Under the pieces are notes generated by a model. That model worked only from the letters and a program-made list of their open reading frames with translations. It ran no database searches and was not told where the DNA came from. Shown here piece after piece: positions 11,007 through 22,986 of a stretch of DNA of 64,000 nt. The DNA comes from Thelonectria olida (taxonomy: Eukaryota > Ascomycota > Sordariomycetes > Hypocreales > Nectriaceae): contig JAGPYM010000001.1 in assembly GCA_020736575.1 (NCBI GenBank), positions 1,798,001 to 1,862,000 of the forward strand. The letters are read 5' to 3'. A program made the position numbers and the translations under genes. Within the stretch, counting starts at the first letter, position 1. Every line of letters starts with the position of its first letter.

Positions 11007-11482
11007 TCATGCCTCTTCGTGTGTGTCTCCCTCCTTGTGCTGCCCGTCCTGCTGTTGTTGCTCTCCCTTCTTTGCGCCCTCGCCATCTCCTTCGCCTGCG
11101 CCCTCGTCCTTGCCCATGGCGTTCTCGAATTGCGACCAGAGCGCCTCGACCGACGAAAACTCGTTGCCAACCTATCCCCATGCGCGACTCGATCAGGTAC
11201 TGCAACCAGCGGGGGGCGAGTATTGGGGAGTTGAGAATCAAACATACCGCAACTACAGCTTCGAGGGATCGATTGAGCTTGTTTATGTTGGCAAGGACGT
11301 GTTCGAAGCTCTATACCACAGGAAACGATGATGTCAGTGGGTGATGTCCTCGCGACAAGAGAGAGAGCAAGCGAGAGAGGACGTACCATGGCGATCTCGC
11401 CAATGAGCGCCTCACGCTGCTGCTCAAAGTACGTCTTCTCGTGAGCGCCCATGGCTGACGTAGATCGTGGGTTAGACGCCAT
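11007..11482 (-). CDS. DAD1: DASH complex subunit Dad1
   Basis: Dad1 belongs to the DASH/Dam1 ring that couples kinetochores to spindle microtubules. Exons 11482-11387, 11310-11248 and 11171-11007 give 107 aa, all junctions in phase 0; introns are 76 bp each. The conserved core is plain: YFEQQREALIGEIAM, then SFEHVLANINKLNRSLEAVVAV, then GNEFSSVEALWSQFENAMG. The last 40 residues are a Gly/Glu/Gln-rich hydrophilic tail, variable in the family. Because the exons are short, the gene is easily missed by single-frame searches. It lies tail to tail with RHO4. Confidence 0.93.
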
Positions 11483-11897
11483 GGTTTCCTATCGTTTGTG
11501 TGAGGTTGACAGTGGTCGTCGCGTGAGGAAATAGAGGACCGCGTTCGATGTTTGGCGGGGTGGTTTCGCTAGATACACCATGGTGGGTTGGTGGGGTGGG
11601 CGGACCTAAATGCCGAGCTGCACCACCTTGGCCATTTGCTTAACATGGCATTTCAACACATCGCATCAGAATATGTGACAACATCTGCAGTTTCGAATAT
11701 TCCGGTTTCAAACTCTAGAAAATCTCACAATTCTATGGATACAAACAAACAAGAGAACCCCCCCAACCATGCAACCCTAGCCAAAAGCATCCCACCGTGC
11801 GCCGTCACACAACGCTTTCAGCAATGATATACAAGCTCTCTGCTAACTTCACAATATCCTTCTCTTACTCATACTCCAGCCCTGATCTCGACATCCA
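11483..11897. other. Intergenic: DAD1 promoter, SNT1-like 3' region
   Basis: About 415 bp between two minus-strand genes; AT-rich towards 11640-11760. Nothing coding seen. Confidence 0.5.
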
Positions 11898-14800
11898 CTA
11901 TCTTCGATACTGGTCCGGAGGTCTGTCATACTCGTGCGGTCGTAGGCCTCGGGCAATCATCTCCCGCGGGTCTCGAGGGTCTCTGGGATCCCTTGGGTCC
12001 CTGGGATCTCTTGGATCTCTCATCTGCAGCTCCCTCGGGTCTGCGGGGTATCCATGGCCTGGGGGCGGTGGTGGGCCGCGGGCGTCGTACCCACCAGGGG
12101 TATAGCTGCGGCCTGGCATGTCTCTGGGGTCACGTGGAGGAACTGGCCCCGGAGTGGAAGCATAGCGAGTGTAGGCCTGTGCCGGAGGCGGTACAGGATC
12201 TGGCCCCCGAGAAGTAGGAGGTGGATATCGCCCTTGCATCTGATGTTGGGGCTGCTGTTGCTGGGGGGCTGATCCGTAGTATGGGCCACCACGTGGCTCT
12301 TCTCGCATTTGCATATGATGAGGCTGCTGGGGAGGTGGGGGTTGAGCCGTTGCCCAACCGGGCCCTGGTGTCTGTGGCTTTGAAGAGGCATGCTGGGTTG
12401 GCCACGATTGTTGTTGAGGGGGTGGCTGAGACGTATTTGGTGGAGGTTGCGGCCAACCTGCTGGCTGCTGGTGGCTTGAGGGGGGCTGTTGGTGGCTCAC
12501 TGGGGGCCACGAGCTCTCCCGGCCACCCTGAGGTACTTCGCGAGAACGGGACGACGTCGGATGCATCGCGTATTGTGCGCCTGGAGATGCCGCGTGAGGC
12601 TGCTGGCCCGTTGCTGCTCCATACGACGTGGGATAACCACCCTGACCTTGGTACTGGACTTGACCAGGCTGACCTGGCAGGTAACGATGGCCGCCTTGGG
12701 GCGAGTTTGTCGCGCTCGGCTGGGACGTTGGCTGGTAAGGGTTTTGTTGATAGTAGTTATTGGTAGGAGCATCCACTGGCACCCCAATTGACGCTCTTGG
12801 GGCACCCAAGGGTTGAGGCTGAGGCGAGTCTGCATATGTAGGTTTGAGAGGTGGCATCGCCGACGCACCCCCAGGCGGCGCGCGCATATATGGAGAGTAC
12901 TGAGGGTCGGGCTCCCGACGCATTTGAGAAGGCGGAGGCGGTGGACGAGCCATGGTCTGAGGAGGTGGAGTCGGTGATGGCCTCACAGGATTGCTAGCAA
13001 CGTCGTTGAGGCGCTTAGGCGCCGGCGGGGGGTCATCATTCAGCAACGACATGATGTTGAGACCTCCCTTCCTGGGCTCGGGGACCCGAGGCGGTGCTGG
13101 TGGTGCCGGAGCTGGGTTGTTGGTCTGAGGAGGCGTTGAGCCGTAGGGTTCCGGCATAGAGCCCGGCGGCGGTCTCTGTTGCAGTCCCGATCCAGGTCGG
13201 TTACTGAGTGCCGCCATCTGAGGCGAGCGTACAGGAGGCTGCTCACTAAGCAAACTCCGTACGGGCTGCGAAGGCGGCTGCTGCTGCTGCACAGGTGAGG
13301 CGTAAGGCTGATGCCGGCCAGGCTCTTGCTGCTGTTGCGGCGGCGGCCTTGCCAGCGGCTGACCATGACTCAGTTGTGAACGATGACCGAAGGGCTCAAA
13401 GTGGTGTTGCGGCGGTGCGACATCAGGCTCTTGCTTAACTCGCATTGTCTGTCGCTCCGCCTGTCGAAGCTCTCTTTCTCTCTCCCTCTCCCTCTGCTGT
13501 TGCTCTCGCTGCTGTTGCTCTCGCTGCTGTTGCTCCCGTTGTTGCTGTTGCTGCTGCTGTGCTTGTTGCTGCTGCTGCTCGCGCAGTTGCATCTCCATTT
13601 TCTGTCTTTCTCTTTCCATTTGAGCCTTGTGCTCCAGCATTTGTTCGTTTTGAGACGGCTGCATGGGCTGCGCGGCAGCCAGTTGCCGTTGCTCTCGAGG
13701 CTCTGCAGCAGGCGGGCCGCTCGGAGCCTTTTGGGGCAGCGGAACTCGCTGGGGGGCAGGGTCGCGTTCACGTTCAGGGAATCCGAATTGCTGGAGAGGG
13801 GCTCGCAACGGCCGCGTGCTCGGGGCTGGTGATATGGCCTGCGGGGCAGCCTGAGCCGGTGGGTGCGGTTGCATGGCCAATGGTTGCTGCGGAGGCTGCG
13901 CAAGAGGTAGTTGTTGTACAGGTGCCTGTGCAATGGGAACTCCATAGCCGAAGGGTTGTCCTCGATCAGGTTGGCCAGCATCCATCTTTGCTTGGGTCGA
14001 CTCGTTGTGTAGCTCGATGCTAGGGGCAACAGCAAGCGGTCTGGAGACGTTTGTCGCAGAATTGTCGTACCGTCTGCCGCGACCACTAGTTGACGGTTGA
14101 GGAGGGTCTGGTCGCTTCTCGCCCCTGAAGCGCTTCCCGTCTGCTTCTTGCACGATCGTCTCCCACTCTGTTTTCCCTTGGTCCTTCTGACGCACAAAGT
14201 AATTCTTGACCTACGAAACAAGTTAGCATTAGTCGAGAATCAGGAATGCGCTCAACGTACCATAACTGCTGTCTTGGACCCCATGTGAGCCGCAATCGCC
14301 GTCCAGTCAGACCCGAAGGCCCGTAGGAGATGTGGGAAGTCGTTAGATTCGGACACACTCCAGTAACTAGATGCTTGTGTCGGCGCCTTTCGTTCCGCTT
14401 GTGGCGCCAAGTTAAAGGTAGTCATGGCTGGCTGTGGTGGTGGCTCCGGTCGAAGCGACGGTGCAGCCATGACTTCAGAAATAGATGAAGCGACAGGCGC
14501 CGGTCGTTCCAGCGTCTGGGCAGCTGGTTGCGGCGGCTGCTGGACGTTGAACGGAGGTTGAATTCCAGATGGAGGTGGCTGTTCAAATTGAGGAGGGAGT
14601 CGATTGACTTCTGGCACTGGAGGGGGTTGCTGTGGCTCAAGGTGAACGGCTCGTGAGTTCGACCTCGAGCGCCCTTTAGGGGGAGCTGCAGCCAAGGCTT
14701 GGTTCCCCTTTGCCGCCTTTGAATCCTTGTCTCTGGCCTTGCGTCTTCCCTTCCTTCCATCAACCTTCTCGCCGTCGCCTTTGGCGGATCCCCCACGTCT

Positions 14801-17800
14801 TCCAGGGGTTCCAGACGGCGTAGAGTTCTCGGTATCAGCAGCGGGCTGCTCGAAATTCCATGTGGGAGCAGCAGCTCGTCGTGGCCGTCTCCTTTCGCCA
14901 TTCTCTCCGGTCTCGTGGTTCTCCTCGTTTTCATTCTCGCCATTGCCCAGTTCTGATACCAGAGCGCTAGATCGTTGTTTGCCTCCTCGTGCACCCTTCT
15001 TGCGTCTCTTCGGTTGCTTCTTAAGCTTCTCTTTGAGATTGAGATCCTTCTTCTTCATGTAATAATACTGAATGCAAGTACCAAAGTCCCGATGGGGGAT
15101 AACATCCGCAATCCTTCCCCACTGCTTTGGTGCTTCAAGGTATCTCTTCTCAAAAAGCTCAGCTTCCGTCGGCGTCAAATTGTTAACTGGGGGCAAAACA
15201 CGCCATGCTGAGACCAATCGGTCAATAGGAGTGAAGCCAGACTCGTCAAGGTATTGGGCATTATCCTTTTCCTCTTGCGTCCAAATCATATCCGGGATGA
15301 TGGCCTCCTTCTCAGTACGATACTTCTCCTGCTGCGCCCTAAGCTCCCGCTCTTTTCTTTCTTCATCCTCACGCATGGATGCCTGCAACACTCTCTCTAA
15401 ATCACGCTCAGTCGCAAATCGCCGGCCGCGACCACTGCCTTCATGTTTGTGCTCCGGAGTTACAACGCCATTTGCCTCCGAGGCCTTTCCGCCCCGGCTT
15501 TTGATTGCTGCTGGATCATTCGAAGCAGTGAACTTCAGATAACGAACATAGTTGTCGGCATACGTCTGGCGGTCGCGATCCTGTTCAGCTGTGTTTTGGA
15601 AAGAGATCTTTTCGAGTTGCTCAAGGACATAGTCATCAATGATGGAATCCGAATGCAATGAGTCGAGAAAGGCGCTGTCGTTGTTCCAGGGGTTGCAGCT
15701 GTAGTCAGGAAGATCGTCGATTGGGGGGGTGGTCATATATCGCCGAACACCGCGGAAATTAATGTAAGAATCATCCTCCGATTCAGTCTCGTCGTCGTCA
15801 ACCTGAGAAGGTGTGCTTAGCTTCGGGGCTACTTCAGTAGTTTCCAACGTGATAATGGGGGCAACGTCGACAGGCTGAGAGGTTTGAAAAGGCATGGGCC
15901 CAGGGATCGTTCGAGGAGCTTCGGAACGCTTCGCAGCCTCTGTCTCTGGGGGAACAACTGGGTCAAGGCGTGTATCTTCTTTCGCAGTCTCGACTGTAGG
16001 AATGGCGCTGTCGGGAGCAGGTGGAATCGCTGCGGTTGGTTGATCAATCTCCATCTCCTCAGTCTTCGGTTGAGGCTCTGGGATTGGAGTATCGGCATCA
16101 TTTGGTAGCTCTTTAGCCTTGTCGTCAATCGTAGGAGCGAGCCGCTCTGGTTCTTTCTCGGGCTCTTTCTCCAATGGTGGTTCAGGCTCACGTTCAGGCT
16201 CACGTTCGAGTTCACGTTCAGGCTGTTGGTCGGGCTCCCGTTCCGCCTGACTCTCTAGCACCTGGACCAAATCCGTCTTTGGCGTTTTCTCCACTTCCTT
16301 CTCGGGCTCAATGTCTGCCTCTTTCTCGGGTCCCTTGTGCTCCGGCTCCGGGTCTACTGGTTTTACAACCTCGGGTTCGGCCTCGATTTGGGCTTCGGGC
16401 TCAGGATGAGTTTGAGGTTGAGCCTCAGGTTGAGTCTCGAGTTCCTTCTCAAGTTGCTTTGTGGGTTCGTCCTCAGCCTCCTTTTGAGATTCAGCCACGT
16501 TATCGAGAGTATCTTCAGGAACATCAATGGCATCAACCATCTCAACATCCTCTGCTCTGTCCTTGTCAATAACAGTAATCGAGTCCTTGGGGCTCTTGTC
16601 CACATGGATGTTCGAGTCTTTACTGGGATCATTATCCCAGTCCATATTTGAATCATTGAGAGGTTCCTCGTCCAAGTCGTTATTCAAGTCCTTGCTCTGG
16701 TCTCTCTCCGAATCCGACTTGGACAGCCTTGGTGGCTTCGGCGCCAAATCTTTCTCCAGGACCTGCTCCGGTTCCTGAACGACAACGGGCTCTGGTTTGA
16801 CGTTTTTGACCACCTCGATTTGATCCAATGGCTTAGCTTGCTCAGGCTCTTTGGGCACCTCCACCTCCTGGGGAGTATCAACCTCCATAGGCGCCTCGAT
16901 TAGCGCAGGTATGTTTTTGGGCTCGCTATTCATCATTTCCAGCAAGCCTTCACCTTCGGTAAGTATCTTAACCATGGATCCATGCGAGAGAGCAGCGAAT
17001 TGAGCCACAACTTGAGTTGGGAGGTCGGGTTTCGAGAGTTTGGACAGTTCAACCTCCGTTTTGTTTATTTCCATCGCAAAATAGTCCGCCATGTCGTCAT
17101 CGTCGTCGGATTCGGAATTCTGCTCTGGAACTGCGGGCTTGAGCGGAAGCACGAACTTTACGACGCCAACCTTGGGTCGCTTTCGCTGTCGCTTAGTTAT
17201 CTGCTTAGATGTTTCCTTTGCGGGTTCTTTTGGAAGCTCTTTAGAAAGCTCCTTTAGAGGCTCTTTGGAAAGCTCCTTGGGTGGTTCTTTGGGGATCTCT
17301 TTTGGAAGCTCTCTTTGGAGCTCTCTTGGAAGCTCTCTTGGAAGCTCTCTTGGAAGCTCTCTTGGAAGCTCTCTTGGAGGCTCTCTTGGAGGCTCTCTTG
17401 GAGGCTCTCTTGGAGGCTCTCTTGGAGGCTCTCTTGGAGGCTCTCTTGGAGCTCTCTTGGAAGATCTTTGGGGAGATCCTTGGAAAAGTCTCTCGGAGGC
17501 CCCCTGGATTCTTGGAACCGCTCGCCAGGGCCATGGGAGAACCTAGGGACACTTTCAATCGTTGGTGACGGACCTGATCCCCTCCTGTAAGTATCCTTAA
17601 GACCATGAAGATCTCGATCCATGGATACTCTGGCAGATCGCGCCTCCTGCTCTGACCTGACGGTAATTTCTCCTGGTTCGGCACTTTGTTGCGACCGCGC
17701 TCGATTATCAGTGCTGGAGAAGTGTGAATCCGACTTTGCATCACTACTACGAGGTCGCATCTCCGAATCATAGTGGTCGTACTGTGAGCTATCACGTCGA

Positions 17801-19083
17801 AGGGGAAGCGGTCGTTGCTGCACAAAGCTTGGGGATCTCCTCATCGTCATCTGGGGAGAGTCGGGCGTTTTTTTCAAGTTCGGATTGATCCATTGCTTGC
17901 TTGAAGGACGTTGTTGAAGCTTCTGATGGTGAGCGCGTGGTCCGACAGGGATAGGAGGGCTGTCAAGAGGCTTAACGGGGCCTTGTGCCGACGCTTCATG
18001 TCCGAGGGGTTGTCCAGCCGAAACGGGTCGATCGCCGAATGCACGGGGTGCTGTTGGGGGTGGCTTCGCGACGGCACTCGCTGGAACATATCCATCCCCA
18101 ATATTCAAGGGTCGATTCGGGATAGATCCAAATGCTGGCGCTGAGGGTGCAACTGGAGGTGGTGATACCTCCTTGCTTGGCAGTGATGGATCGTGGGCAA
18201 TGCTTGCTCGAGCCTCCATTTTTGACCGGAAAAGCTCGCGTTCTCGGGGATCGCGGTCGTCTCGAAGGTCGCGACGCGGGTCCGCTTCGCCGAATCTATC
18301 CATCCTCTCCATCCGCTCACGGTCATCTCTGTCCCGACCCCAACGGCCCTCCTGAGACCTGCTTCGCGGGTAGCGATCGTTTCGATCGTCCATGTAAGGT
18401 CCCCTGCCACGACCCCGATCCCCAGACCAGTCACCTCGTCCTCTTCCCCGTCCGCGATGAAAGCCACCGCCACCACGGGGGTAAGGGGCTATGCCGAACG
18501 GGGGATCCGAGGACGAAGAACCTGCTGAAGGAGGGCCGCCATCTCGGGAGCCACGTCGAGACCTGTCGGCGTCGACACCAAGTCCATCTCGCTCTCGATC
18601 TCGGAAGTCTCGTGTTGGTGATCTTGCGCGGCCGATGGGAGAGCGACGTGACCTAAATTCACGCCAATCCCTTGGATCCCTGTCGCGGTCGCGCTCTCGA
18701 CTTCTCTCGTCCCGGTAGCGATCGCGAAAATCGATATCTCTGTCTCGTCCGCGATCTCTGCTTTCATCTCTATTCGACCATCCACGGCCGCGTCCGCGCC
18801 CACGACCCCCTCTGAATTCTCCCGCAAAGCCTCCACCGCGCGGTCCGCTTGGGGGGTCGATTAAGGCCTTAGGTCCTCGTGGTGGTTCCCTCCGTAATGG
18901 GTCGCCAAAGTCGCGATTGGGTGGAAAGGTCGGGTTGTTGTTCCTCACTTCGGCTGTGGACCGGCGTCTGTCGCCGTCGCCATATTGAGAGGCTCGATCG
19001 TAGCGATCGGGCGAACGATCCCTTGGTGACCTGGATCGCTCGTATCTCGAGTATCGAGAAGTCCTGTACGAATCGAGATGCAT
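11898..19083 (-). CDS. SNT1: SNT1/N-CoR-like SANT corepressor; frame broken in tandem repeat
   Basis: In yeast Snt1 is the scaffold of the Set3 histone deacetylase complex. Start ATG at 19083; one 50-bp intron (14260-14211); stop at 11898. The first 540 residues are RS/RD/RG-rich low complexity. Next comes an acidic, Glu/Pro-repeat region (about 17.1-16.1 kb), then a first SANT domain encoded at about 15180-15010 (LTPTEAELFEKRYLEAP, QWGRIADVIPHRDFGTCIQYYY, basic KKQPKRRKKG), then a second at about 14368-14170 (YWSVSESNDFPHLLRAFG, DWTAIAAHMGSKTAVMVKNYF), split by the intron. A Pro/Gln-rich C-terminus with poly-Gln (13430-13620) follows. The two-SANT layout identifies the family. The frame from 19083 shifts at a 12-bp repeat array near 17450 and would stop at 17254; one extra base there restores about 2,378 codons. 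Sequence error or real indel cannot be told apart here. Confidence 0.85.
17294..17460 (-). repeat. 12-bp tandem repeat inside SNT1-like gene
   Basis: On the minus strand the unit CCAAGAGAGCCT or CCAAGAGAGCTT recurs ten times without interruption between 17449 and 17330, encoding P-R-E-P/L. It is bordered at the 5' side by an 11-base unit (17460-17450), and at the 3' side by an 11-base unit followed by a 13-base unit that cancel each other. Looser copies continue towards 17220 as PKEL/SKEP. The uncancelled 11-base unit is the point where the reading frame is lost. Confidence 0.95.
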
Positions 19084-20180
19084 GTGTTAGCATGTTTGGG
19101 GACAGTGTCAAGAGCGCGAGGGTTTCTTTGACCGCAGTGCGCCGTCTCGGCATTAATGGGAATGGGAAATTGTCGCGAATTTGGAAGGCGTTGGAGATGG
19201 TGTGGCGACATGGCAAAGTGCAAGAGGACAGAACTTACATCGCGATAAATACCAGGCCCTAAAAGTATATTTCTGAGGAGAAGCAGTGATGATGCAAGCC
19301 CATGCGCCGGTAGAACTTTACATGGACAGACTATAGTTGCAACGGCTGTGTTATGGCAGATTGGTGGTGTTTTCGCCTTCAGGTCAACACGCACGACAGT
19401 GGCTGGTGGAACCCGGGGACCTTTTCGAGGTTCACCACCCGTCGAAGCGCCACGGATTGGCTTTGGGTGTGCGGCAGTGCTGGAAACGCTGTTTCGTTGA
19501 TAAAATGAAGGTGATGTCCGAATCGAACCGGCCGCGCAAGACGGGATGATGTTTCGACGGGCGATGGTCGGGTGAGACGGCAGGTCGGGAAGTGAAGGAT
19601 TGTGAGGTGAAGGTTTGAAGATTGAATGGTGACCCGGGTCTTGCAGCAGCCTCAGTGGTACTTCCCAGAATCAAGCCAAGCCTGAGGTGGAAGCCGGTGG
19701 GTTCAGAGTCGCGTGGCGGCTGTTTGTGACTGGGCAGGTTCGACATGGGGGCGTGAAGCCGTGAATCGTGAAGCCGCTCAGCCACACCTGGAGCCTTTTC
19801 CCTTCCTCAACCTCAGGGAGCTGTGCCACACGAGGCTTGAAAGAAAACTGCCGTCGGACGCTAATCCCGACTCGGACCACTGCCTTAAAGATGCGCTTGC
19901 TCGATTTTCTGTGGATCGCTCATATGTCCACGCCCTCAATTCGTTGTGTAGTGGGCGACTGCGGAGTCCAGCCGCAGTTATTCTCATGAGAGGGACCAAA
20001 CGAAACTCGCGATTAAACAAGAGACTCAGACAATCGCAGAAAGACAAGTGTCTGAGACTTGGTGCGTGTCGGCATTTAGACATTGTCCGTGTCAGCAAGC
20101 CAGACTCGGCCAGCTTCCATTACCAGCATCTTTTTTCTTCGCTCTGAATATTCTCCCGATCCACCACCAATCTCGAAACC
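19084..20180. promoter_or_regulatory. Divergent promoter region of SNT1-like gene and DHS
   Basis: About 1.1 kb between divergent starts. It should hold both promoters and leaders. No RNA gene, repeat or coding exon recognised. Confidence 0.5.
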
Positions 20181-21384
20181 ATGGACCCTTCTCATGCGCC
20201 GCCCTCTGCGGCCACCGACGCCGTCCTCGTCAAGTCTGAGGAGATGCCCAAAGATGCCCAGAAGGTGGAAGATCTGGACTTCAACAAGTTCAAGGGCCCT
20301 GTCTCGGCCGAGGATCTGTTCGAGGGCATGCGCCACATGGGTTTTCAGGCCTCTTCCATGTGTGAGGCCGTGAGAATCATCAACGACATGGTTAGCAACA
20401 AAAGCAGAATATCCTACCAATATACCTGCATTACATTGTAACTAACTCCATCTCAATCCAAAGCGCGCCTGGAGAGACCCCGAAACTGGTGACAAAACCA
20501 CCATCTTCCTCGGTTATACATCCAACCTCATCTCATCCGGACTCCGAGGCGTCTTCCGCTGGCTCGTTGAGCACAACCACGTCTCCGCCATCGTCACCAC
20601 CGCCGGGGGTGTTGAGGAAGACTTCATCAAATGCCTAGCCGACACCTACGTCGGCTCTTTCAGCACCCCCGGCGCCGACCTCCGCCGCAAGGGCCTCAAC
20701 CGCATCGGCAACCTCATCGTCCCCAATGCAAACTACTGCGCCTTTGAGGACTGGGTTGTCCCCATCCTGGACAAGATGCTCGAGGAGCAAGAAGCCAGCA
20801 AGGGGACTGAGGAAGAGATCAATTGGACGCCCTCGAAGGTCATCCACCGCCTGGGCAAGGAGATCAACGACGAAAGATCCGTCTACTACTGGGCATACAA
20901 GAACAACATCCCCGTCTTCTGCCCCGCTCTGACCGATGGTAGCCTGGGCGACATGCTGTACTTCCACACGTTCAAGTCCTCGCCCCTGCAACTCAAGATC
21001 GACCTCGTTGAGGACATCCGCCGCATCAACACCATCTCTGTCCGTGCCAAGAGAGCCGGTATGATCGTTCTGGGCGGTGGTGTCGTCAAGCACCACATCG
21101 CCAATGCCTGCCTGATGCGCAACGGCGCCGAGTCAGCCGTCTACATCAACACCGCCCAGGAGTTTGACGGCAGTGACGCGGGAGCACGACCGGACGAAGC
21201 CGTGTCCTGGGGAAAAATTAAAATCGGTGCTGATAGCGTGAAGGTACGAATCGGAGAAAGCCCCATATCAAAATAACAAGTTATGTGCTAACCATGGCTA
21301 CCATAGGTGTACCTCGAGGCTACGGCTTGTTTCCCCTTCATTGTGGCAAACACGTTTGCAAAGGACATTCCACAGCGAAGGTAA
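20181..21384 (+). CDS. DYS1: Deoxyhypusine synthase
   Basis: Transfers the aminobutyl group of spermidine to a lysine of eIF5A, the first step of hypusine formation, in the cytosol. Exons 20181-20390, 20464-21243 and 21307-21384 give 355 aa, all junctions phase 0. Family blocks run the full length: [72 protein letters not shown], the active-site block [20 protein letters not shown] with the acceptor lysine, and [19 protein letters not shown]. The third exon supplies the last 25 residues ([17 protein letters not shown]), so a reading that stops at 21276 is intron read-through. Tail to tail with the aldo/keto reductase gene. Confidence 0.96.
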
Positions 21385-22019
21385 AATAGACAAAGAAATG
21401 GTTAGACATTTATGACGAAAAGTTTTATGAACGGTTGTTTAACAGTGAGTGGTATTTCTGGCTCAGAGCGCAGCTTCAGGTGAATGCCACATGTCCATTC
21501 CATTGAACAAATCTGCTGTGTCTACTACTTTGGAACTTGACCAAATTTCTGCAGAGTATTAAGCCAAGTTTCTTAACATACCCAGCTCTCTTAACTCTAC
21601 TTCCATCTCCAGGTTCATGGAACCCATTCTGTCCCTGGACGTCAGCATCAGCAGCTTCCACTTCCTTGATATGATATATCTCGGCTATGTCCGCCTCAAC
21701 CATTGCAGCTCGTTCGTATTTGTATAAAGTGCATCTAGAAATCACTGAAGCTGATAAGTAACTCGCCTGGAGGACGGTAAATTCTAGATTCACAGCCACA
21801 GTTGGCGTGGGACTAAAGGTCGTCCAGAAACTCCTATAAGGAAAAATGGGAGGGTGTCCTCTGACAAGAGGAGAGACATGGAGAGTATCGATCAAGGCAA
21901 GGTTATTGACCTTGTTACAACTAGCCGCTCTGTAGAGATGCATTAGAAGCGTGAACCTCCGATGGCTGCCGACAAATTCGTTCCTGAATGTCAGTTTGCC
22001 TTCCAGCTACTACTGCTTC
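21385..22019. other. Intergenic between convergent DHS and aldo/keto reductase
   Basis: About 635 bp holding both 3' regions. A 155-codon minus-strand open frame (21476-21943) resembles nothing known and is left out. Confidence 0.5.
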
Positions 22020-22986
22020 CTAATACTCTCCAATCAGTCCTTTAAACTCACGCAGAGCAGAAGTCCAAACGGCGGCCCCATCTCTTTCCGCCCAAGCACC
22101 GACCAGCTCGATACCCTCCAAGTCGTCCTTCATGTGCTCCTCCTTCGTTGTCCCGTCCAAGACAGTGACCCCCTCCAGCCCCAGAACAAGGGCGTAGTAA
22201 GCCGCGACCGGCGATGACTTGGCCCCCTCGGCGACCTCCCGCACCGGCGGAGCTCGGAAGAGATTCGGGTTGGCGCTCAAGGTCCAGAACGACTGGAAGA
22301 CGATGTTTTCGCCTCGACAGTAGGCCCTCAAATCTGTTTCGTACGAGGTCCTGTCATGGAACCTGTTCTGCACGACGCTTGGCTTGACGGTGGCCTGGTC
22401 GTTGATAGCCTGCAAGACCTGCAGGGTTGTGTTGGAGATGCCCAGATTCCGAATCTTGTCCGGGACGTAACTCTCGAGCGTCTTCCACACCGTCATGGTT
22501 TCTTCGATAGTGTCCATGGGACTGTGCATCACAACGCTGTCCAGGTACGGCTCGTGTCCCGGGATTGTGAAGTAGCCCAGTGACGAGCGTACCGATTGAT
22601 GCACCTTGTCGGCCAGTGGCGCATCAAGGCGGTAGGGGGGGTTTTCCCCTTGGGCCACAGGTGGCGAGAACTTTGTTTGAATCTTTGTTTCTATTAGCTC
22701 ACGGTTATATTACCACCTTGTCAGGTGGAAGCCGACTTACGAAGAGAGCATCCCGAGCGGCGACGCCATCAGCAATAGCCCTCTGCACGCCCTGCCCAAC
22801 ACCCTTCTCGTTGTAGTGCTTTGGCTGTGCAGCAGTATCGATGGCTCGAAAGCCATTCGTCAACGCCTTGTACACGAGGTCGGCAGTCTGATCCTTTTTC
22901 CAAGCGGTGCCGTAGACAAGCTTGGGGATGGTGGTGGCTGAACCCTTGAGGGCCAGGTCTTTGGCGAGACGGGACGTTGAAGCCAT
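22020..22986 (-). CDS. Aldo/keto reductase
   Basis: NADPH-dependent oxidoreductase of the AKR superfamily, cytosolic. Exons 22986-22741 and 22682-22020 give 302 aa. The intron is 58 bp with donor GTAAGT and, to stay in frame, an AAAG acceptor before ATTCAAAC. Catalytic tetrad candidates: Asp in FRAIDTAAQPKHYNEKGVG with Tyr in YNE, Lys in LFIQTKFSPP, and His in DSVVMHSPMDT. NADPH-side residues are weaker (SFWTLSANPN near the C-terminal third). The sequence resembles fungal AKRs annotated as 2,5-diketo-D-gluconate or generic aldo/keto reductases; substrate unknown. It is divergent from a Gfo/Idh/MocA dehydrogenase gene about 1 kb away, which might suggest shared control of sugar or carbonyl metabolism (inference only). 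Confidence 0.88.

Noticed and set aside
13383..14023. Long plus-strand open frames opposite the SNT1-like gene
   Set aside because: They are the reverse of Gln/Arg-rich coding repeats (Leu/Ala-rich shadows) and have no independent support.
17281..17590. Plus-strand Leu/Glu/Ala or Trp/Leu/Ser repeat frames
   Set aside because: Shadows of the 12-bp repeat on the opposite strand.
20635..21096. 153-codon minus-strand frame opposite deoxyhypusine synthase
   Set aside because: Antisense shadow of a conserved coding exon.
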